Assembly: GCF_000025725.1 (NCBI RefSeq)
Contig: NC_013943.1
Span: 620,001 to 684,000 of the forward strand
Origin: Denitrovibrio acetiphilus DSM 12809
GTDB lineage: Bacteria; Chrysiogenota; Deferribacteres; Deferribacterales; Geovibrionaceae
Length of the DNA stretch: 64,000 bases
Direction: 5' to 3'
The position numbers were made by a program, and so were the translations under genes. The notes beneath the pieces were generated by a model. That model was given only the letters and a program-made list of their open reading frames with translations. It searched no databases and was not told the origin of the DNA. This document shows positions 7,710 to 14,722 of this stretch, one piece after another; the stretch's first letter is position 1; every line of letters starts with the position of its first letter.

Positions 7710-7934
7710 TTAGATTTCTTCTTTTCCTTCGACAGCGAAGTGAAACTCCCAGTCCATAGCTTTGCATAGTTTGTAGAAGTTTCGCATGGTGATGTTAGCG
7801 TTACCGTCTTTCAGTAGCTTAAAGGCTGTGTCATAGTTCAGAATCTTGCCTAGTGTGTTTGTGTTATACCTCTCCCGAAGTTGGGCAAGGTACTCGTCTT
7901 TTAATCTGATATCGACCATATATACTAAATACAA
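7710..7934 (-). CDS. Small Cro/CI-like helix-turn-helix protein
   Basis: A 74-residue or, from the internal ATG at 7919, 69-residue protein: 'LGKILNYDTAFKLLKDGNANITMRNFYKLCKAMDWEF' resembles a Cro-type helix-turn-helix. The longer form needs a TTG start at 7934, which has AAAGAAG nearby; the ATG form begins MVDIRLKDEY and looks more natural. It is divergent from the small gene at 8028 across a palindromic region (7940-7977), which it may bind. Confidence 0.6.
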   Translation of the reverse strand: MYLVYMVDIRLKDEYLAQLRERYNTNTLGKILNYDTAFKLLKDGNANITMRNFYKLCKAMDWEFHFAVEGKEEI

Positions 7935-7939
7935 CTTCT

Positions 7940-7977
7940 TTCGGAAAATCGCAAACTTTTACTTGCGTTTTCGTAAA
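7940..7977. promoter_or_regulatory. Interrupted palindrome between divergent small genes
   Basis: CTTTCGG near 7938 and CCGAAAG near 7979 are inverse, with inner inverse segments CGCAA / TTGCG around an ACTTTTAC centre. A further CCGAAAG copy precedes the gene at 8028. The arrangement between divergent genes fits an operator for the HTH protein at 7710. Confidence 0.45.
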
Positions 7978-8027
7978 ACCGAAAGTATTATTAATTGAGG
8001 CTTACGGTTATCCGAAAGGAGTGTATT

Positions 8028-8165
8028 ATGTTTAACTATCTTACTAGAATTAATAAAATTATGAAGAAGCCTATGAACAAGTTATCTTTTGGAGAAGGCT
8101 ATTCTCTTGGCCTATACTATTTTATGTTCATTTTTATACTTCAAATATTGATTAGAGTGATGTGA
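8028..8165 (+). CDS. Small membrane protein
   Basis: A 45-residue frame beginning MFNYLTRINKIMKKPMNK with a hydrophobic helix (LGLYYFMFIFILQILI) at the C-terminal half. CGAAAGGAG lies about 7 nt upstream of the ATG at 8028. Unknown function, supported by ribosome site and helix only. Confidence 0.45.
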   Translation: MFNYLTRINKIMKKPMNKLSFGEGYSLGLYYFMFIFILQILIRVM

Positions 8166-8173
8166 ATATTCTG

Positions 8174-8240
8174 CTAAAAACCACCACTCATTCTGGAGTT
8201 AAACCCGCCACCTATTCTGAAGCTATACCTGCCGTCTAAA
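8174..8240. repeat. Degenerate short tandem repeats, possible IS terminus scar
   Basis: The stretch has successive units CCACCACTCATTCTGGAG, CCCGCCACCTATTCTGAAG and CCTGCCGTC, about 24 bp apart, with another ATTCTGG at about 8263. Multiple tandem terminal repeats of this spacing are typical of IS21-family ends. No transposase is adjacent, so this may be a leftover terminus. Confidence 0.35.
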
Positions 8241-8315
8241 ATTATTTTTCAATATTTCCATATTCTGGAATCCTGCTGTGGTAGCTTATGATAACAAAAT
8301 CGTAAGGAGGATATT

Positions 8316-8489
8316 ATGAGCTGGTTAAAATATGGAACAATAGGTGCAATCATTGGTGCTGCCGCTGTGGTTGGTGCGGCGTTTCTGTTTGGAGATTCAG
8401 AGGAGGCAGAGTCCTGCTCTTTCGATGAGTTCGAAGACGAACTTGAAAATGAAACTCCTAGCAACCCCGAAATAGTGCCGGAATCATAA
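8316..8489 (+). CDS. Small membrane protein with acidic tail
   Basis: A 57-residue frame with AAGGAGG 6 nt before the ATG. Residues 8-26 (IGAIIGAAAVVGAAFLF-like) form a Gly/Ala-rich transmembrane helix and the remainder is strongly acidic (GDSEEAESCSFDEFEDELENE). No family recognised. It is followed 12 nt later by another tiny hydrophobic frame. Confidence 0.55.
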   Translation: MSWLKYGTIGAIIGAAAVVGAAFLFGDSEEAESCSFDEFEDELENETPSNPEIVPES

Positions 8490-8501
8490 TCAGGATCAGA
8501 A

Positions 8502-8579
8502 ATGGGCGGATTTGTAATATTTCTGTTTGGCTGCGGTGTTGGATATTACATTGCTAAAAACAAGTATAAAATCAAATAA
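8502..8579 (+). CDS. Tiny hydrophobic peptide
   Basis: A 25-residue frame, MGGFVIFLFGCGVGYYIAKN with a basic end. It begins 12 nt after the preceding stop, with only a weak AGGATCAG in ribosome-site position. A glycine-rich single helix of this kind could be a leaderless membrane peptide or chance. Weak support. Confidence 0.3.
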   Translation: MGGFVIFLFGCGVGYYIAKNKYKIK

Positions 8580-8609
8580 CATTGTGGCCACAAGTAAACG
8601 GAGAATACC

Positions 8610-8834
8610 ATGAGTGTAACCGTTTGGTACAAAAGAATGTCAGAGAAAATACAAAATAAGCTTGCAGGATTTTGGAGTCTGTTAACTGTCGGTGATGATT
8701 TTGAGAAAACAGATAGTAGTAATTCAGACTGTAAACGCAACGAGGACAAGGCTTTCCACCTTGGCTTCAGGAACAGAAAAGCTGCAAGATTAGCTGAATT
8801 ACGAGCTCACCGAGAAAGTAACCAAGCAAAGTAA
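8610..8834 (+). CDS. Hypothetical protein
   Basis: A 74-residue charged protein, start ATG 8610 with CGGAGAATACC upstream. The second half (KAFHLGFRNRKAARLAELRAHRESNQAK) is basic and helical. It is the last of the run of small genes before the WYL-regulator operon. I do not recognise the family. Confidence 0.5.
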   Translation: MSVTVWYKRMSEKIQNKLAGFWSLLTVGDDFEKTDSSNSDCKRNEDKAFHLGFRNRKAARLAELRAHRESNQAK

Positions 8835-8866
8835 TTCTTTGGTGTGTCAAATGTTGCCTTATTGTG

Positions 8867-8895
8867 TTGTTCTTCGTGAGGTATATGTGTATAAT
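8867..8895 (+). promoter_or_regulatory. Sigma70-type promoter for the WYL / dynamin operon
   Basis: TTGTTC (8867-8872) and TATAAT (8890-8895) are 17 bp apart, close to the consensus, and lie 54 nt before the WYL-regulator start. A 12-bp hairpin follows at 8907-8938. Position makes it the likely main promoter of the following genes. Confidence 0.6.
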
Positions 8896-8906
8896 GTGAA
8901 ACGAGA

Positions 8907-8938
8907 ATACTGGGCTTCAAATATCGGAAGCCCGGTAT
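8907..8938 (+). promoter_or_regulatory. Leader hairpin / palindrome before the WYL gene
   Basis: ATACTGGGCTTC (8907-8918) pairs with GAAGCCCGGTAT (8927-8938), 12 bp with one G-T type pair, around an 8-nt loop. It lies between the promoter and the WYL start, 10 nt before the ATG. It could be an operator palindrome bound by the WYL dimer, a terminator of the upstream genes, or a leader structure. The following TATATTATTT is only weakly T-rich. Confidence 0.6.
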
Positions 8939-8948
8939 ATTATTTGGG

Positions 8949-9890
8949 ATGGTTTATATGCCAAGAAAGCTCGATCCGGACACCACTCCGGGTGTAAAAC
9001 TGTTACGTATGTTTCGTAAATTGATGGCTGGCGGAAGAAAACATTTCCAGCTTGATCTGGCGGAATATCTAAACTGCTCACCGCAGGCTGTGATGCGGAT
9101 GGCTCACGAGATAGAGTCTGTAGTGGGTATCACTTTTGAATCAGGTATTGAAGACCGTAAAAAATGGTATCGTATTAATTCATCAAAACAAAACACCTTG
9201 GGGCTGGAGTTCGAAGAACTGCGCTACTTGAGTATTTGCAGGGATTTATCAACTGGACTTCTGCCTGATAAAGTAATTGAGCGTATTGACAGCACGATAT
9301 TAAACCTTTCAGTTATGATGGCAGAAAAAAGCTATTCTGATAACAATTCCGTAGATAACAAGCTGACATTCTTTTCTAAGGGGCGGATAGATTATGCCCC
9401 GCATATGGAAAATATAGAAAAACTCGTACGGGCTATTGAAAGTAAAACTGTGTGCCTTGTGCAGTATAAAGCACCTCAGCAGACGGGTAGTATTGAACAC
9501 CGCTTTGTACCCGGACGGATAGTCAGCATGAGCAATGCTTTATATGTTCTGGGATTTGGACTGAACCGTGAAATGACAGACATCAAACACCCTACCAATT
9601 TTGCAATTCACCGCATACAGAGTATTACCCTGACAGACAGACAGGTTGATATAGAGATGCCTGAATATAAGCCGGAGGTTTTTGGTCTGCCTTGGCATGA
9701 GCCGAAGACTTTCAAGGTTCGGTTTAAAGGCGGTAAGTCTGCGGAATATGTGAAAGAGAGGATATGGTCGGAAAATCAGGCACTGACCGATACTGAGTAT
9801 GGCGGGGTTATACTTGAGCTGACAACCCAAAGCGAACCTGAGCTTCAGGCATGGGTGCGCAGCTTTGGAGAGGATGCGGAAGTAATATAA
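8949..9890 (+). CDS. WYL-domain transcriptional regulator
   Basis: A 313-residue regulator with an N-terminal winged helix (about residues 12-75: 'GRKHFQLDLAEYLNCSPQAVMRMAHEIES') and a central WYL-type domain (about 155-230, 'IESKTVCLVQYKAPQQTGSIEHRFVPGRIVSMSNALYVLGF'), followed by a C-terminal WCX-like segment ending 'ELQAWVRSFGEDAEVI'. WYL regulators such as BrxR and CapW control phage-defence operons and respond to nucleic-acid-like ligands. Here it heads the dynamin-like operon behind a clear promoter and hairpin. ATG at 8949 is used; MPRKLD at 8958 is an alternative. The typical W-Y-L tripeptide itself is diverged (here LYV-L). Confidence 0.85.
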   Translation: MVYMPRKLDPDTTPGVKLLRMFRKLMAGGRKHFQLDLAEYLNCSPQAVMRMAHEIESVVGITFESGIEDRKKWYRINSSKQNTLGLEFEELRYLSICRDLSTGLLPDKVIERIDSTILNLSVMMAEKSYSDNNSVDNKLTFFSKGRIDYAPHMENIEKLVRAIESKTVCLVQYKAPQQTGSIEHRFVPGRIVSMSNALYVLGFGLNREMTDIKHPTNFAIHRIQSITLTDRQVDIEMPEYKPEVFGLPWHEPKTFKVRFKGGKSAEYVKERIWSENQALTDTEYGGVILELTTQSEPELQAWVRSFGEDAEVI

Positions 9891-9907
9891 ATAAACGAGG
9901 AATCAAA

Positions 9908-10063
9908 ATGCATAAATGTACTAAATGTGGCTCTAAAAATGTGAAAGTTAAAAATAATACCGGTTTGCCGTCACTTTTATCAAACCTTGCTGGCCGCCCC
10001 AAGGGTCAGCTGACTGTCACCTGCAAAGATTGCGGGCATGTCTATATGGTTATGGCGGATTAA
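9908..10063 (+). CDS. Small zinc-ribbon protein
   Basis: A 51-residue protein with two CxxC knuckles: CTKC at residues 4-7 and CKDC at 39-42, spaced as a zinc ribbon, with 'LAGRPKGQLTVTCKDCGHVYMVMAD' at the end. ATG at 9908 is preceded by ACGAGGAATCAA. It starts 17 nt after the WYL gene, so they are probably co-transcribed. A decayed second copy of its C-terminal half lies at 10524-10629. Role unknown; a nucleic-acid-binding or protein-interaction role is typical. Confidence 0.7.
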   Translation: MHKCTKCGSKNVKVKNNTGLPSLLSNLAGRPKGQLTVTCKDCGHVYMVMAD

Positions 10064-10125
10064 ATTTGTTTGAGCATTGAGGTTTGGCAATGGAAAATGA
10101 AGAAACAGTTATTAGGAGAAATCAA

Positions 10126-10512
10126 ATGGAAGATAAAGCAATGGAAAAAGCATATTCTGAAGAATCTATGTGGAAAAAGTTAAAAGAGTTTGCGATTAAG
10201 GCCGGAGGCAGTGTCGTTTACGCAGTATTATTGCTTTATTACACAATGAAGCTTAAAGAAATACCTTTAAAAATAAAAGCAGTAATTATGGGTGCTTTAG
10301 GATATTTCATTTTGCCACTTGATGTAATACCAGACGCAATTCCAGGAGCAGGTTTTACTGACGATCTTGGTGTCCTTGTCGCAGCTATTGTAACTGTAGC
10401 AACCTATATTGATGAAGAAGTCCGCAATACAGCAAAAGATAAACTTAAGGATTGGTTTGGAGAAGACTCTGTAGGAGAGCACATCGCATCCATTGATGAA
10501 AAACTGAGCTAG
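10126..10512 (+). CDS. DUF1232 (YkvA-like) membrane protein
   Basis: A 128-residue protein with the DUF1232 signature at its centre: 'IPLKIKAVIMGALGYFILPLDVIPDAIPGAGFTDDLGVLVAAIVTVATYI'. The 'Y.i.PlDliPD.iP..G..DD' motif lies between two hydrophobic helices. The domain is found in bacterial inner-membrane proteins and some eukaryotic RING proteins; its biochemistry is unknown. TTAGGAG lies 8 nt before ATG 10126; an upstream in-frame ATG at 10090 with GAGG would add 12 residues. Its place between a WYL regulator and three dynamins suggests a membrane partner. Confidence 0.8.
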   Translation: MEDKAMEKAYSEESMWKKLKEFAIKAGGSVVYAVLLLYYTMKLKEIPLKIKAVIMGALGYFILPLDVIPDAIPGAGFTDDLGVLVAAIVTVATYIDEEVRNTAKDKLKDWFGEDSVGEHIASIDEKLS

Positions 10513-10523
10513 ACTTGTAAAAT

Positions 10524-10629
10524 ATTTACTGACGGTGGCGGTGTGCTGAATATACTCAGCAGACCTAAAGGACAACCTATAGCAACCTGTAAAGATTGCG
10601 GGGAAATTGCGTTTTTGTACGTTGATTGA
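10524..10629 (+). pseudogene. Decayed duplicate of the zinc-ribbon gene
   Basis: Translation of this strip gives '...VLNILSRPKGQPIATCKDCGEIAFLYVD' before a TGA at 10627-10629, matching 'LAGRPKGQLTVTCKDCGHVYMVMAD' of the gene at 9908. No start codon or first CxxC is present and an in-frame stop lies upstream. It is a 3' remnant left by tandem duplication, or evidence that DUF1232 was inserted between two copies. Confidence 0.6.
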
Positions 10630-10661
10630 AAAATAAAATTATTCTATAGAAGGAGATAATA

Positions 10662-12395
10662 ATGTTGTCAATGCAGGCAAAGTATTGTGATTATCTGGAG
10701 AAAGTCGAAAACGAACTGAAGATATTAGATTTACACTCAGAAACTACACAGTCCTTTAAGTTTGATGAATTTAAAGAAGCTATTATAAATAAAGAGTTAA
10801 CAATACCTGTAGTGGGAGCGTTCAGCGCAGGGAAAAGCTCATTTATCAATTCATTTTTAGGAAAGGACTATTTATCAGTCAATATTACTCCTGAAACTGC
10901 CATTGCCACCGAGCTAAGATATTCTGCTGATGAAAAGATCGAAGCCATTGCATCTAGTGGCAGTCCTACAACATATGAAATTACTGAAATGGCAAGTGTT
11001 ATAAGTAAGTCTGAGCAATTTAAATTTATCAGACTCTACCTAAATAACGCAAATCTGAAAAGTATAGCACCTCTTATCTTAGTTGATATGCCTGGTCTTA
11101 ATTCTCCTATGGACTTACATAATCGTGCGATAATTGAATATATAGAAAAAGGAGTTTACTATCTTGTATTAACCAGTATTGAAGAAGGAACTTTAACTCG
11201 TTCAATGGTAAGGCAATTACTGGATATAAAAGAGTTTGGAAAAGATTTCTCGTTTTTTCTAAGCAAAACAAATTTGAGATCCGAAAAAGAAGTAGAAGAA
11301 ATTAAACAAAATTTATTAGAACAGATAAATGATTATCTGGAAATGTCAAAAGAGATTGTTTCTATTGACGACAATGGCGGAGATAATCTGAGAAAGCTCT
11401 TAGATAAAATTGATCCGGATGAACTTATTGAAAACATCTTTGCAAATCCTCTTAAAGACCAGTTCTTTACTATCTCTGACTCTATAAATACAGCAATAAG
11501 CTCGTTTTCAAAAACAAAAAATGAAAATGAAGAAAGTCTACAAATATTGGAAAGCTCACTCAATAACCTTATTGATGAAAAAAAACGCCTAATACAGGAA
11601 ACTACAGATCAATATACAAATATCAATGTTGATCTGATTGTAGAAAAAATAGGCAGAAAACTTTTAGACAATGCAGACGAATTAGCGAATAAAGCTTTGT
11701 CTAGTGATCAAGATGAGTTAAAGAACACAATATCAGAAATTGTAAGACATGCTGTAATCTATGAAATGAAAAAGATTGTTGATAACTTTAGTGATGAAAT
11801 TGTTAATAAATTCGCTATTAAAATTAAGGAAATAAATAGTGAGACTTCAGACTTTATTATCCCTGATCTTTGGGTAGATAAAATTGCTGATAGTGCCAAA
11901 AAAATTGCAAACTATACGGATTCCTCAATAAAAAAAATAATAGAAGATAGAAAAGGCAGAAGTGATACTGGAAATATGTATAAAACTATCACCACAGCTT
12001 TATCAATCTTGTCGAATGTTTTAAACCCTGTGTTGGAGTTGGTTATTGTTTTCCTGCCAAACGTCATAAATATGTTGTTTAAGAATTCTAATGAGCAACG
12101 GCAAAAAGAGGCTGTAAAGAGTAAAATTATGACTGAAGTAATACCCGGCATTAAGTCTAATGTACGAAACAATATCCCACCTGTTATGAAAGAACAACTG
12201 ACTAGTATAATTGATAATATCGGATCAAGGTTTGAAGAAGCAATAACTGTCAGAAAAGAGGCTGTAGCGGAAGCGCAGAAAAAACTGGAAAAGGAAAATA
12301 CTGATATTAATGCCCAGATATCAAATTATAAAAATGCTTTGTCCAACATTAACACCCTTGCAAATAATCTTATTTTCAAAATAGAAGGAGCCTGA
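10662..12395 (+). CDS. Dynamin-family GTPase 1 of a three-gene operon
   Basis: A 577-residue dynamin-like large GTPase. G1 is GAFSAGKSS (residues 52-60); G2 threonines lie in 'NITPETAIAT' (75-84); G3 is DMPG (142-145). At the G4 position is SKTN (201-204) instead of TKxD, so base recognition may be relaxed. Long helices (about 270-420, 500-570) form the stalk, and a hydrophobic segment near 447-472 (LSILSNVLNPVLELVIVFLPNVINML) could insert in membrane as a paddle. AGAAGGAG precedes the ATG. The next gene starts 2 nt after its stop. In the family, GTP hydrolysis drives assembly on and remodelling of membranes. Confidence 0.85.
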   Translation: MLSMQAKYCDYLEKVENELKILDLHSETTQSFKFDEFKEAIINKELTIPVVGAFSAGKSSFINSFLGKDYLSVNITPETAIATELRYSADEKIEAIASSGSPTTYEITEMASVISKSEQFKFIRLYLNNANLKSIAPLILVDMPGLNSPMDLHNRAIIEYIEKGVYYLVLTSIEEGTLTRSMVRQLLDIKEFGKDFSFFLSKTNLRSEKEVEEIKQNLLEQINDYLEMSKEIVSIDDNGGDNLRKLLDKIDPDELIENIFANPLKDQFFTISDSINTAISSFSKTKNENEESLQILESSLNNLIDEKKRLIQETTDQYTNINVDLIVEKIGRKLLDNADELANKALSSDQDELKNTISEIVRHAVIYEMKKIVDNFSDEIVNKFAIKIKEINSETSDFIIPDLWVDKIADSAKKIANYTDSSIKKIIEDRKGRSDTGNMYKTITTALSILSNVLNPVLELVIVFLPNVINMLFKNSNEQRQKEAVKSKIMTEVIPGIKSNVRNNIPPVMKEQLTSIIDNIGSRFEEAITVRKEAVAEAQKKLEKENTDINAQISNYKNALSNINTLANNLIFKIEGA

Positions 12396-12397
12396 TT

Positions 12398-14722
12398 ATG
12401 AATCCTATAGAATTGTCTGAAAAACTTGAAACTATTGTTGGGGAACACGCTGAACTTCTTGCGAATGAAGCAAAATCTTTGAAAGATGAATATGCTATCA
12501 TATCACCAGATGCTTTACAAAAAGCTGTCGATGAAATTAACGCAGAAAACAGGTTGCTACGTATTGGTATCGTTGGTCGTGTTAAAGCCGGGAAATCATC
12601 ACTGCTGAATGCAATATTATTTGATGGAGAATCTATACTGCCTAAAGCTGCCACACCAATGACTGCTGCTCTGACTCAGATAACTTACGGTGATACACTG
12701 GCTGCGGAAGTTGAATTCTTTACGCAGAAGGATATTGATGAGATTAAGAACGATTATGAATTAGTTGAAAAAATGATAGATAAGAAGCTGAACGAACTCA
12801 TTCAGAAAAACCAAGAAAAATCACATAAAACAAAAGAAAATGTACCGAACCCAGATGATTTTGGGTTAAGGGAAAAAGCCATAAGAGCAGTCAAAAGAGA
12901 TTGTGAGGGTAATATCAGCCTGATAGCAGCTCATGAACAATTCCAGAAAATGGCAGAATCAACTGTTAAGTATCAAGAACTTGAGTCCAACATAGTGATA
13001 AACAGCAGTTCTCTGAATAATTTGCAAAATGAACTGATAGATTATGTCGGGGCTGACGGTAAATATATGCCTTTTACAAAGAGCGTTCATCTCAGGCTTC
13101 CTCAGGAAAACCTCAAAGATATTTCTCTTGTTGATACACCAGGAATAAATGATCCTGTTCAATCCAGAGAAGGGAGAACGAGAGAACTTCTGAAGTTTTG
13201 TGATGTTATCTTTATAGTTAGTCCGTCCGGTCAGTTTTTTAGTAATGAAGATACTGAGTTGCTTGATAGAATAACGTCTAAAGAAGGTCTCAGAGAATTA
13301 TATGTAGTAGCCAGCCAGATAGATCTTCAACTATATGGAAATTTAAAAAAAGAGAATAACGGAGTCCTGAATGCGGTGGTAGAGAAGGCCTCTTTTATAA
13401 TTTCGGATCACATGGTGTCTACTCTTGAAGATATCAAAAAAGATCATCCTGAAATCGGAAATGCATATGATCAACTAATAAATGATAAAGATTTTAGGCT
13501 TATATTTTCATCAGGGATATGTGAAACATTAATTAAGGATTTTGATGATAGGTCTAAATGGGACTCTGGAGCCTGTAAAGCATGGGAAAATCTATTAAAG
13601 AATTATCCAGACTACTTTTCAGATGCCGACAGACAGCTATCTCTTGAAAATTTAAAAATGCTTTCAAATAAAACAAAATTACTAAACATAATCGATGATG
13701 TCAGGAGAAAAAAAGATGAAATTTTACAAATGAGAGTCAATGATTTTCTTGATGCTAAAAAGCAATCCCTAATCACTTATAGGAATGAACTGGGAAAATA
13801 TGTTCACGGGCAGGTTGAACTTATTAAGAACAGCAATATTCATCAGCTTGGAGAAAAGAAAGAAAAATTAAATATATTAAAAGAGAAGTCTTCAGGTTTA
13901 GTGGATGAGGAATATCAGACCTTAGTAGACGAAGTTGAACGTAAAATCATTAGGGAATTAAACAGTAAATTAGAAACATATTTTCATGAAACAGATAGTA
14001 AAGTCTCCGGTAGTGTTAAAACTGAATCCGAAACATATACTGTTAACAAAAGTGGAGTTCGTTCATGGTTAGCAAGAAAACTTTGGGGTGGTGGAACCGA
14101 AACTAAGACAAGGACATATAACACTGTCAGAGTGGGGGCTGTAAAGGGAGCAATTGAGGAACTTACTCTTAAAATCGAGCGAGAACTTGATTTACATTCA
14201 AGAGATATTCTTGCTGAGTGGAAAAAGCACCTACAGGTAGTCATTACTAAAAAACTACGTGAAAGCATAGACGATTCTTATATAGACATAAACAATATTC
14301 TCAGGGCATTAAGAAATGTTATTAATTCAGCAAAAATACCTGATTTTACATATGAAGGTTACCTTCCTGATTCTCTTTCGGACAAAAAAGAAGACAATAT
14401 TAGTTCACGTGGTTTTTTAGGTTTACGTGGTTTTTCAGGTTCTTCCCACGGCAAAGTGTCAGGAACTCTTACAGGCGACAGGGCTGATGATTTCATTGAT
14501 GAGGTAGGAGAATATATTTTAAAGTTTAAAAAAGAAGTTGGTAGGGATATCAAAAGTTTTGCCACAAGTCTAGATAAGAACTTTAAAAATATAAATTTCA
14601 GCAGAGAACTATTCGGCTATATAGATGATGAAATAATACAGTTGGAAGAGCAAATAAATAACAAAACAGTTACACTGGAGAATTATAGTAGAGTTACTAA
14701 AAAGTTAGGAGATGCTGTGTAA
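12398..14722 (+). CDS. Dynamin-family GTPase 2 of a three-gene operon
   Basis: The largest of the three, 774 residues. G1 is GRVKAGKSS (60-68), G2 probably in 'KAATPMTAALTQITYG', G3 DTPG at about 245 ('LVDTPGINDPVQSREGRTRELLKFCDVIFIV'), and G4 SQID near 306. A long charged helical insertion (about 105-210) separates G2 from G3, like LeoA/LeoB-type proteins. The C-terminal half is helical, with a glycine/serine-rich loop near 670-690 (GFLGLRGFSGSSHG) that may be a membrane-binding tip. There is no strong transmembrane segment. It overlaps the third gene by 1 nt (TAATG), so the proteins are likely made in fixed ratio and may hetero-oligomerise. Confidence 0.85.
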   Translation: MNPIELSEKLETIVGEHAELLANEAKSLKDEYAIISPDALQKAVDEINAENRLLRIGIVGRVKAGKSSLLNAILFDGESILPKAATPMTAALTQITYGDTLAAEVEFFTQKDIDEIKNDYELVEKMIDKKLNELIQKNQEKSHKTKENVPNPDDFGLREKAIRAVKRDCEGNISLIAAHEQFQKMAESTVKYQELESNIVINSSSLNNLQNELIDYVGADGKYMPFTKSVHLRLPQENLKDISLVDTPGINDPVQSREGRTRELLKFCDVIFIVSPSGQFFSNEDTELLDRITSKEGLRELYVVASQIDLQLYGNLKKENNGVLNAVVEKASFIISDHMVSTLEDIKKDHPEIGNAYDQLINDKDFRLIFSSGICETLIKDFDDRSKWDSGACKAWENLLKNYPDYFSDADRQLSLENLKMLSNKTKLLNIIDDVRRKKDEILQMRVNDFLDAKKQSLITYRNELGKYVHGQVELIKNSNIHQLGEKKEKLNILKEKSSGLVDEEYQTLVDEVERKIIRELNSKLETYFHETDSKVSGSVKTESETYTVNKSGVRSWLARKLWGGGTETKTRTYNTVRVGAVKGAIEELTLKIERELDLHSRDILAEWKKHLQVVITKKLRESIDDSYIDINNILRALRNVINSAKIPDFTYEGYLPDSLSDKKEDNISSRGFLGLRGFSGSSHGKVSGTLTGDRADDFIDEVGEYILKFKKEVGRDIKSFATSLDKNFKNINFSRELFGYIDDEIIQLEEQINNKTVTLENYSRVTKKLGDAV

